Below the pieces are notes generated by a model. That model made no database searches, had not been told where the DNA came from, and was given only the letters and a program-made list of their open reading frames with translations. Of a stretch of 64,000 nucleotides of DNA, positions 28,384-36,669 are shown piece by piece. The stretch's first letter is position 1. Every line of letters starts with the position of its first letter. A program made the translations under genes and the position numbers. The DNA is from Tritrichomonas musculus (lineage: Eukaryota; Parabasalia; Tritrichomonadida; Tritrichomonadidae): positions 310,001 to 374,000 of the forward strand of contig JAPFFF010000005.1 of the NCBI GenBank assembly GCA_039105265.1. The letters run 5' to 3'.

Positions 28384-30168
28384 TTATTCATCAGGTATTA
28401 AAGTATTAAGCTCAATGGTAACAGGTAATGAAATTCCATAGTCAATTAGAGCTTTATATGGGCTCAATTCTTGATTATCAACAACAGCAAAGCAATCTGA
28501 TGATTTGACACCAACTGATTCCATAATTTTAGAGATTGGCACTATTGATGTTATTTTTTGTTTAACAGTACCAGACCTGCCAATTACTCCATCCAAGTCT
28601 ATTGTAACATCAAATGATTCATATTTATTAGCGAAAATAACATCAATAATGCTATCTTCGTTAATACCAATTTCTCCTAGCTTTTTATCACTTAAAGAAT
28701 ATTCTTTCGCTTTAACCTTTAATTTGATTTTATCACTTGGTACTCTTGTGTGAAAGCTAATATCATTTATTAGAATTGACGTTGTATCTTCAGCATTATA
28801 AGATGTCTTTAATTCGCCAAAGGTAGGTATTTTAAGGGTGATCGTACTAAACTTTTTACAAATATCATCAGTAGATTTATAAAGAGCATTATAAATATTA
28901 AGTATATTACCATTTTCGATTTCATACTGATTGACAGTTAAATATGGCTTATCAGCAAGTTGATTATTTTTCAATTCAATAATTTGAAATTCAGGTGGAA
29001 GATTATATAATGAATTAAGTTCTTCATATTTCAATGATTCTATAAACATAAATGATGGAACCTTTATCCAAACTTCATCAGAACAACCTCCACGTTTGCA
29101 TTGCAAAATGACTGGCTTATATGATTCAACTTGTTCTCTAATTGTATAGAGAGCATTAAGAACTTCTGGATTTGTTCTCATGCTTTGATCTGTGATTAAA
29201 GAAGCGTAAACAGTATTAACAGATTTTCCAAGGTTTTCTGGAGCAATCGTGTATATATTTGAAGATATTGGTATTGAAAATTTTTCCTGAACATATTCGT
29301 CAAAATCAGCTAGATCTGTTCCAGGAAACAGGCATTTGTGGGATTGAAGTGTTAATAAAATTTGATTGAATTTAGGTCTTTCATAAATATTTGGATGCCA
29401 ACAATCTTTAAGTAATTGAGCTAGATCGTCTGGCATATCCCTTAAAGATTCTACTAATTTGTGAGCCTCCCGCTTTTTTTTGAAAATATCAAATATATTT
29501 TCACTGTAAAATGGTACCGTTCCAGTGAATAAATAATAAAGAAGAGATCCAAATGAAAAAACATCAATTCCCCAATTTGCACTTTCATCATATTTCAATT
29601 CATCGCTTTCTTGTTCTGGAGAAAGCCAACACAAATTACCAACTTGCAAGGTTTCATTTAGTTTTTGGTCAAGCGATTTGGATGTGGAAAACATCAATAA
29701 AATAGGATTTAATTTGTCGTCGACACCTAAAGATGGCGGTGCAAAGCATCGATGAGAAACATCTCGTGAATGTAGAAATGAGCCGATTAATGCAGTTCCA
29801 AATAAATATTTAGATTTTTGGGTATTATTGAATTTAGATTTCTTGAGATAATCCATGAGGAAACCATTTTTGGGATATTCTGATATAATAACGAAATTAC
29901 CTAAATTATTATCATTATCAAAGAAAGTATAGCCACCAAATTTTGATATAAGCGGATGTTCACAATGCAAAGAAAAAACAAGATCGCGGAAGAAATTTTT
30001 TTGATCAACATCATTGGAACGTTCATATTCTCTTTTCAAAAAGAGTTTACCACTTTTTGCTTTTATTATACTAAGCGAAATGTTGAAATCATTATTAATG
30101 TTGTCTTCCTCCGTTTTGTAACCATTAATACTTATAGAGTATTTTTCGCTATCAAGGATTTCAGACAT
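28384..30168 (-). CDS. TKL-like pseudokinase with C-terminal ubiquitin-like domains
   Basis: 594 residues from ATG 30168 (MSEILDSEKYS); the open frame upstream starts only with TTG. A kinase fold spans about 15-270, with the F-helix GIDVFSFGSLLYYLF and the CW-x-x-x-x-x-RP motif (CWHPNIYERP). The catalytic loop is VSHRCFAPPSLG, with Cys for the catalytic Asp and no Asn, and DFG is replaced by MFSTSK, so phosphotransfer is not expected. After about 350 come at least two beta-grasp ubiquitin-like segments (about 440-515 and 518-594), with hints of a third. It probably acts as a binding scaffold. It lies upstream-to-downstream in line with the E2 gene, suggestive but not proof of ubiquitin-pathway function. 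Confidence 0.72.
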   Translation of the reverse strand: MSEILDSEKYSISINGYKTEEDNINNDFNISLSIIKAKSGKLFLKREYERSNDVDQKNFFRDLVFSLHCEHPLISKFGGYTFFDNDNNLGNFVIISEYPKNGFLMDYLKKSKFNNTQKSKYLFGTALIGSFLHSRDVSHRCFAPPSLGVDDKLNPILLMFSTSKSLDQKLNETLQVGNLCWLSPEQESDELKYDESANWGIDVFSFGSLLYYLFTGTVPFYSENIFDIFKKKREAHKLVESLRDMPDDLAQLLKDCWHPNIYERPKFNQILLTLQSHKCLFPGTDLADFDEYVQEKFSIPISSNIYTIAPENLGKSVNTVYASLITDQSMRTNPEVLNALYTIREQVESYKPVILQCKRGGCSDEVWIKVPSFMFIESLKYEELNSLYNLPPEFQIIELKNNQLADKPYLTVNQYEIENGNILNIYNALYKSTDDICKKFSTITLKIPTFGELKTSYNAEDTTSILINDISFHTRVPSDKIKLKVKAKEYSLSDKKLGEIGINEDSIIDVIFANKYESFDVTIDLDGVIGRSGTVKQKITSIVPISKIMESVGVKSSDCFAVVDNQELSPYKALIDYGISLPVTIELNTLIPDE

Positions 30169-30290
30169 TTTCTCGAATTTTGACAAAATTGACAGACAAT
30201 TTTAAACAATTTTTTTTTTTTTTTAAAAGAAATTGTGGGTTATCTTTATATATATAGATAATAAAAGAAATATATAATATTGTGTTTTAT

Positions 30291-30740
30291 TTATGAAGAA
30301 GTTGCATATTGTTTAGTCCATTCTTGGGCTGTCTTTTTGAAAGCTTCTTGATCATTTTTGTATTGTGAAGCAATTTCAGCTGAAAGAGCATCATCAGGAT
30401 CTGGCGTTAAAAAGAGGAAATAAATATTTTGTAATACATTTCTTATGCTTTCGATTGGTTTCCATTCTTTCTTTAATATATCCAAGCATATTTCACCATT
30501 AGATCCTATATTTGGATGATAAACTTTCGTGTCGAAACTGCATTTTGGTGGTTTAAGAGGATAATCAAACGGGAAATTAATATTTAGAACAAATACACCA
30601 TCTTTGTAGGGTGAATCTTCAGGTCCATGAATTTGGGCTTTCCAGTGGAAAATGTCTTCTCCAACTGGTCCAGCTGTAATATTTTCTATTGGATTCTTAG
30701 ATATTTCATCCAATTCTTTCATGATTCTACGCTTAGCCAT
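30291..30740 (-). CDS. Ubiquitin-conjugating enzyme E2, UBE2D/Ubc4-5 class
   Basis: 149 residues, the standard single-domain E2 length. The HPN motif is YHPNIGSNGEICLDIL with catalytic Cys85, the same position as in UBE2D. PPKC before the HPN, the WKPIESIRNVLQNI helix and LTPDPDDALSAEIA are typical. It accepts ubiquitin from E1 and passes it to RING or HECT ligases. The N-terminal helix MAKRRIMKELDEI matches the E1/E3-contact helix of Ubc4/5. It is one of many E2s in trichomonads. Confidence 0.95.
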   Translation of the reverse strand: MAKRRIMKELDEISKNPIENITAGPVGEDIFHWKAQIHGPEDSPYKDGVFVLNINFPFDYPLKPPKCSFDTKVYHPNIGSNGEICLDILKKEWKPIESIRNVLQNIYFLFLTPDPDDALSAEIASQYKNDQEAFKKTAQEWTKQYATSS

Positions 30741-31008
30741 TTTTAAAAATTTTAAATTTTTTAAACAAACTTTCTCAATCGGTCATACTTTTAAATAACC
30801 ATATTAACGTTTTTGAAAATTTTTACAATTTATCATGAATTTATATAATTTTAATACCACTGTACATTCCAATGATAATACAATAGAAATAAATTAAATT
30901 TCAATCCATAAATGCATAATAGAATATATCTAAATTCTAATTTCTGTTTAATATAACAACAATTTTGCTCTATTCGACAATATTAAAATAAATAACAATA
31001 AATCATCA

Positions 31009-32052
31009 TTAATACTCCTCGCAATGAAACATATCAATTGATGTCATTGTTGGTTGGAAAGTTGAAGGAGCTTGATCCAAAAAACGGTTCCGACTGCTAT
31101 ATGCTCTTATAACAAAAAAACTACTTTGATTTGCTTTTTTTGGGGGCTTTTCATATCGAAGTTGGCTGTCGAAAGATGAATTTGGTTTCTTTTTTTGGTC
31201 GATGGTAGATGATTTCAATGGCCGGAGAATTGCATTTTCAGGAAACAGCTTTAAGCGTAAAAGACTTTTAACACTTGGTCGATCTTCTGGATCAACTTGA
31301 AGCATTGATTTAATTAATTTGGCAAAAGGCGGTGGCGTATATTTTGGCAGTGTATACTGCGCTTGTTCAATAGCAGTTGTCATGACTTTTTCTGGCGATT
31401 TAGGCCATGGTAATTTTGTTATTATAAGAAAATAAAAAGTAACACCTAGTGACCAGATATCCGCTTTATATGGATTATAAGGTTGCTCAAGAATTACTTC
31501 TGGTGGGGAGTATGCTTTTGATCCAGAAAATTCGCGTATTAATTCTCCAGGCTCGATTCGTATACTAATCCCAAAGTCAATTAACTTTGGTCTTCCATAC
31601 TTATCAATTAATATGTTTGATGGCTTGATATCTCGATGAGCGATGTGATGAGAATGAACAAAATTAAGGGCGAGCAAGATTTGCTGCATTTGAAAGATGA
31701 TTTCATCGGGCCTTTTTATTTTTCCTTCTTGAACAATATCATGAAGTGATCCATTTGGGCAATATTCTAAAATGCAATAAATCATTGGTCCTATTACAAA
31801 TTGGTCATAGATCCTAATAATGTTGGGATGCTCAAGGTGAAGTAAAAAATCAATATCGTTTTGGTTGTCTGTTTGAAGACTTTTTGGCATGACTTTGGCA
31901 CAAAATTTAAAATCATACTTAGGCGAAGAAACTAAAAAAACACGAGAAAAGCCTCCTTGTCCTATCAACTTTTCAAAAGTGTATTCTTTTATTTTTTGAG
32001 GAAGGTTAGAAGCTAGCTGATCAAGTTCTGTAAAGGCAACTTTATCATTCAT
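31009..32052 (-). CDS. Ser/Thr protein kinase, CAMK-like, active RD type
   Basis: 347 residues. The kinase domain (about 18-270) has glycine loop IGQGGFSRVFLV, Lys in CAKVMPK, HRDIKPSN catalytic loop, DFG in LIDFGISIR, and SPPE in place of APE. All catalytic residues are present and the loop is the ordinary HRD form, unlike the HGD group elsewhere in the window. The C-terminal ~80 residues are basic and Ser-rich. It is closest to CAMKL/NIM1-like kinases abundant in trichomonads. Divergent from the coiled-coil gene at 32296. Confidence 0.9.
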   Translation of the reverse strand: MNDKVAFTELDQLASNLPQKIKEYTFEKLIGQGGFSRVFLVSSPKYDFKFCAKVMPKSLQTDNQNDIDFLLHLEHPNIIRIYDQFVIGPMIYCILEYCPNGSLHDIVQEGKIKRPDEIIFQMQQILLALNFVHSHHIAHRDIKPSNILIDKYGRPKLIDFGISIRIEPGELIREFSGSKAYSPPEVILEQPYNPYKADIWSLGVTFYFLIITKLPWPKSPEKVMTTAIEQAQYTLPKYTPPPFAKLIKSMLQVDPEDRPSVKSLLRLKLFPENAILRPLKSSTIDQKKKPNSSFDSQLRYEKPPKKANQSSFFVIRAYSSRNRFLDQAPSTFQPTMTSIDMFHCEEY

Positions 32053-32279
32053 TTATTACAATTTTTTCACTTTTTATGAATAAATTTTTCAAAATCCGTT
32101 ATTTTGCTCCATCATCGACATTCTCAATTTGATATTTCATATCTAAAATAGAATTACAAATTAATTTTTTGAAAAATTTATAATAATTAATTACTTAATC
32201 AGTGTCAATTCATAGATAGAATATCAATTTGTTAACGTCATTTACATCAAATGACGTTAAGTTTGATTCATTTTTTAAT

Positions 32280-32284
32280 TCATT
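32280..32284 (+). promoter_or_regulatory. Candidate initiator (TCATT)
   Basis: TCATT lies 11-15 bases before the ATG at 32296, with a second TCATT about 13 bases further upstream. Confidence 0.35.
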
Positions 32285-32295
32285 TAAATTAAACA

Positions 32296-32925
32296 ATGAG
32301 TATATTAGTTCCTTCACCCAAAAGATCCAGCCCAAGGCTTCCCATTGCACCATTATCACCAAAGCAAAATGTGCTTAAAAAAGAAATGGAATTGAATCAA
32401 GCTGAATGTTCTGTCTTACGAAACCAAAATTCTCAACTTGAAATTGAAACAAATTCGCTTAGAAAACAATTGAAATATATAAAAAAGTCAATTAATCTTG
32501 AAACTAGTCAAAGATCTCAATTAATAATGGAAGAAGAAAAGAAACTGGAAAACAAACTTAATTCACTTGATGAAGAATATCAATCTCAAGTATCATCTAT
32601 TTTGAATGAAAAGAAACAAAAGATCATTCAAAAATTAAATGATCTTAATTCTAAGAAGAAAGAATTCCTTGATTCAAGACAAAATATATACTCAGAAATC
32701 ACTCAAAGCAAAAATCAATTGATTGAATTCATGAATTCTGCTCATGCACAAATTTCTAAATTGATTGATTTAGAAAAAGACAGTGAAGAAGATAAAAAAT
32801 TAAAAGAACTTCAAAAAGAATTGGAAGAAACTTATTCATCAATGATGACATCTGATTCATTAGAAAAATTACCAGCGAAGCCATTATGTTCAATTGAACA
32901 GTCATTAGTATTTGAAATGCCATAA
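32296..32925 (+). CDS. Coiled-coil protein, unknown
   Basis: 209 residues. After a short Ser/Pro-rich start (VPSPKRSSPRLP) it is nearly all charged heptads from about 28 to 190, rich in Glu, Lys, Gln and Ser. No enzymatic motif. Probably a structural or adaptor protein. Confidence 0.7.
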   Translation: MSILVPSPKRSSPRLPIAPLSPKQNVLKKEMELNQAECSVLRNQNSQLEIETNSLRKQLKYIKKSINLETSQRSQLIMEEEKKLENKLNSLDEEYQSQVSSILNEKKQKIIQKLNDLNSKKKEFLDSRQNIYSEITQSKNQLIEFMNSAHAQISKLIDLEKDSEEDKKLKELQKELEETYSSMMTSDSLEKLPAKPLCSIEQSLVFEMP

Positions 32926-33425
32926 AAAAAGAAATATTTTAATTGTTCTAATCAAATTTTAATGTTGATTAAAACCAAAATCATTAATTATTAAAGATTA
33001 ATTTTAATTGTATTATGAAAAATATTGTCATTTTTTATTACTTTATTTAGAATTATTGGGATAAGTTTTGAATTGGATCAAACTTCTTATCAATAGGTAT
33101 TCCAGATCTACTTTTTTTTTATATTTTGATGAATCATCATCATCATTACAAGCATACTGGACTCTCAAATTATACATTGCTTTCATATTTTCTATGTTTT
33201 AGATTGAGTTATATTTAAATATCTCAGTTTTTCTGCAATTGATATAATTGAAAAGTAATATTTCTTTGCTCCAATTTAACTTTAACAACTTTTTTTGATT
33301 CATACAAAATATCTTATATCAATTGATATTGCATTTCTATTAAAAAACGTCAAATTGTATTAATCAATTGGAGTCATTTATAATTATCTTATTTGAATTA
33401 TTTTGAGCAAATCATCCTTTATATG

Positions 33426-33454
<29 letters not shown>
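33426..33454. repeat. Poly-T tract, 29 bases
   Basis: An uninterrupted run of T, about 90 bases from the miniature element. Confidence 0.9.
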
Positions 33455-33463
<9 letters not shown>

Positions 33464-33545
33464 AGAGTAAGCTGCAAATTACAAATAAAATGCTTTAATA
33501 CGTTTAACCTCAAGCTGATTAAGATATTAAATGCATTCATTTTAA

Positions 33546-33875
33546 GGGACCACTATCATATTTTTTTGTAAACATTTCAATATTGAGAAAACTCATAGAA
33601 AAGAAAATTCAATAGTTGTTATCTCGGAAAAAGTTTAAAACTTTAAAATTTCACCATTCCGATCATTTTTGTAAAATTTTTATTCCTTTCAACTTTTAAA
33701 TTTTTATTGAAAAAAGGGAATAGGCTTAAAAGAAGAATAGAAATAAATGATATGTAATTTATATAATTTATATATACCAAAATATAGCAAAAATACTCAA
33801 GAAATAATTTTTTTTAAGTCAATTAATTTTGTGATAACTCATAGAATTTTTAACATTGAATTTGATAGTGGTCCC
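33546..33875. mobile_element. Miniature inverted-repeat element (MITE) flanked by TTAA
   Basis: A 330-bp non-coding element. It begins GGGACCACTATCA and ends with the exact complement TGATAGTGGTCCC up to one internal base. Both ends abut TTAA (33542-33545 and 33876-33879), as in piggyBac-type target duplications. Inside, ACTCATAGAA recurs in direct orientation near each end. It has no open frame, so it must be mobilised in trans. The ends are intact, suggesting fairly recent movement. TTAA could also be part of the repeat itself. Confidence 0.7.
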
Positions 33876-34154
33876 TTAATTTTTATAAATTAAAAATAAT
33901 ATTTCAAAAAAGAAAATATATGCATTTTAGAAGAATTTAGCCTTTGACATAATGCAACTTCCTTTTTTATTATTTTAAGTACGACATATCATCATCATAT
34001 TTTGAAGCTCAGTAAAACAATCACAAATCGAAACATGAAACAGATCATAATATGTAAGTAAATGATGAAAAAAATTATATTAAAAAAATTACTGTCAAAT
34101 TTCTATATTGTAAAAAATATGAAAAAAAGAAAAGAATTAAATAAGCATTGTATT

Positions 34155-34283
34155 GTTGGTTAGCCTGGGCCAGAGTGTTAGAAAGCATTCTGGACTTCGT
34201 CTAAACTAAATGATCGTGATCATGCGATGGCATCCCACAAATGTAGCCACGATTCGTCACGAATATGGCCGATCCAACTTTTT
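34155..34283 (+). ncRNA. Candidate structured non-coding RNA, class unknown
   Basis: A GC-richer island in AT-rich DNA. Its ends pair (GTTGG 34155-34159 with CCAAC 34274-34278, then GCC with GGC). Inside are four hairpins: a perfect 10-bp stem with AGAA loop (34170-34193), ATGATC/GATCAT (34210-34223), CG-TGGC/GCCACG with one bulge (34225-34251), and ATTCG/CGAAT (34252-34264). A T5 run (34279-34283) follows the closing stem, as expected of a Pol III transcript. It is not a tRNA, 5S, U1, U2, U4, U5, U6 or SRP RNA by the motifs I know. A decayed copy of something longer is the alternative. Confidence 0.45.
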
Positions 34284-35357
34284 AAAAGACTAATTTGAAG
34301 AAGAGACAAACCGTTTTCAATTTAAATGGCTTAAAGCTATCTTGTAAAACATTGTATATCTAACCAAAAAATCATTCACATATGCAAAAATATATAGAAT
34401 ATTATAAATTATCCAAATATTAATATTTTTTATTCGATTAAAAAAAACAGATCCTAAAAAAAGGACAAAAAAACTTTTTTTAATAATTTAGATCAACAGG
34501 ACTGCTGAAAATGTTATCACTTCTTTAATTATGATTTATATTTAATGAACAATAAAAAAAAATCATTAATATATTTCCTTCTTCAATAAGTATATTCTTT
34601 GGGTATTTCTATTCCACAATACAATAATACTCCGGTATTTCTTTATTTTTATTTACTTTGGAATTTTTTCAAAATTCGAATTTCAACATCAATTTTGAAA
34701 CATTTTGAATGAAGATCGCAAAACTTTGAAAATTTTCAAGCTTTATTTTTAAATATGCCAAAAATATGGCATCATTTTCAATATAATTTTTTATAAAAAT
34801 AGAACTAGCTTTATGTATATAGGATTACTTGCCAAAAAAAAGCTAGTTAATTTTGAGGTATTTCAATATTTAGTATTTTAGCATTCACGAACAATAAAAC
34901 TTTAATATATCTTTTTGAAACTGATAATTTTCATTGAAACAATTGAAATTATATATTAATAAATTAATATAAAGTATATATTTAAAAATTAAAATTTCAA
35001 AATCAATTATTTAACTTGAAATTCTTCATTTTAATTCAATCAGTAATTTTCAACATAAATCAAGTTAAAGTCAGTTATTTTCAGACGTTAATTATATCAT
35101 TCAAATGAAAATAATGTTTTTCGATGTATGTATTACTTGATTCACAACAAGTTAAAAAAAAAGTGACTCCAATAGGTGAATAATTATATTTACAAAATAT
35201 TTTTTTCAATCATCAAATTTTGAATATTATTTGTTGAGTATGATCGATCTTTGTTGAGTATTTTGTAAAAATGCATATCTAAAAATATAAATATTATTTT
35301 TTTTAAAAATCATTTTTATTTCACGTCAAAAAAAAAACTCAAGAAATTTAATTTGAA

Positions 35358-35744
35358 TTACTTCTTATCAGCAAAATCAAGAAGGGGATCAGAAAAATCA
35401 TCATCAGCAAGATCAAAATCATCATCAAAATTCGTCAAATTCTTAAAATACTCATCATTAATATTTTGTTCTAATTTTAGAACAACTTCTTTATCAGTTA
35501 AAAAAGATTTTGTTTGAATATCAAATTCATTTTCAATATTAATATTTGAATTTGTATTTGATTTAAATTTTTTTTTTTTTCGAACAAAAGGTTTTGGAAA
35601 TTCATCATTCATTCTATTTTTTCTTTTTCTTGGATCTTTTTTTGATGGTCTATTTTCATCAGTTCGATTTCCATTGTCATCAAGAATAATTACTTCGTTA
35701 TATAAGACTATTTTATAAATTTTCGGACTTGCATGTCTTGGCAT
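35358..35744 (-). CDS. Small Lys/Asp-rich protein, unknown, possibly nuclear
   Basis: 128 residues. The N-terminus (MPRHASPKIYKIVLYNEV) looks ordered. The middle carries basic clusters (KKDPRKRKNR and RKKKKFK) that fit nuclear localisation signals. The C-terminus is strongly acidic (DDDFDLADDDF). No family recognised. The biased but orderly composition and clear stop suggest it is real. Confidence 0.6.
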   Translation of the reverse strand: MPRHASPKIYKIVLYNEVIILDDNGNRTDENRPSKKDPRKRKNRMNDEFPKPFVRKKKKFKSNTNSNINIENEFDIQTKSFLTDKEVVLKLEQNINDEYFKNLTNFDDDFDLADDDFSDPLLDFADKK

Positions 35745-36669
35745 AATAAATTCTGGAATTAATTCAGGAAAAAATAAAATGAAATTATTTTCTGATAAAC
35801 CTTAAATCAACGAAATTTTTATTTAATATAATTCAATTTTTTCTTTGAATTTTTTCAATACTATTGACAGTTAGCTCTGAATTTTTTTCATCAAATTTGG
35901 TGCCTTTATTGACAAAAAAACAATTTTGGTGCCTTTATGTACGATTTTATTCTTATCGGATTATTGGCATAAAAACAAATTTGTTTAAAAAAACATTTCT
36001 CAGGAAATAGGAGTCTTTGAGGATATAAAACAAATTCATTTTTAATTATAATGAGATATAAAATTGTTTTTAATATATTTTGAAATTATTTAAGATAACA
36101 ATTCTAAAAAGATATAGTTAAATGCATTTTTATGCATATTAATATTCTGCCTTTAGAAAATATCTTTTTTTCTAACACAAAATAATTAGTACAATAATCT
36201 GCCTTTACAAACAATATTAATGATCATGAAAAGATGCTAATATTAAATATAAAAATCATTATTTATTCGTTAACACTAATTATTTTTTCAAAATTGACAA
36301 AGAAATAATATAAAATTTTATATAATTTGTATATCTAATATATATAAATTTGATCAAAGAACAAATTTTAGTTAATTAACCAAATTTTCATTAAAAATTG
36401 CCAAAATATAATTATATTGATTTTTCATAAAATATTATATAAAAGGCAACTAATCACGCCATTAAATATAATCAGACTTAATAAACCAAAAATTGTTTTA
36501 CATAATTGATATTATAAATTGGTTCATAAAAAATTAGTTTTTTTTTTTTTTTTAAAATCATTCATCTTTTTACGTATTAGCATGACTTTGCATTATCAAA
36601 TAATAAACAATTTTTTTTTTTTTTTTTAGAAAATAATTTATATATAATTTCGATATAATAGACATTTAA
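35745..36669. other. Gene-free AT-rich spacer
   Basis: About 925 bases without a gene. A TTTTGGTGCCTTTAT-type motif is directly repeated about 29 bases apart near 35896-35938. T-runs of 17 or so lie at 36537-36553 and 36612-36627. Confidence 0.5.

Larger units (their letters stand above)
32926..35357. other. 2.4-kb gene-poor region
   Basis: No credible protein gene. It contains a 29-T run (33426-33454), a miniature element (33546-33875) and a candidate structured RNA (34155-34283), listed separately. The rest is AT-rich sequence without visible signal. Confidence 0.6.

Noticed and set aside
34155-34283. 5S rRNA, U-snRNA or SRP RNA identity for the structured island
   Set aside because: The complement has a CGGCCATA resembling 5S, but lacks the internal 5S boxes; U1/U2/U4/U5/U6 and SRP signature motifs are absent on both strands.
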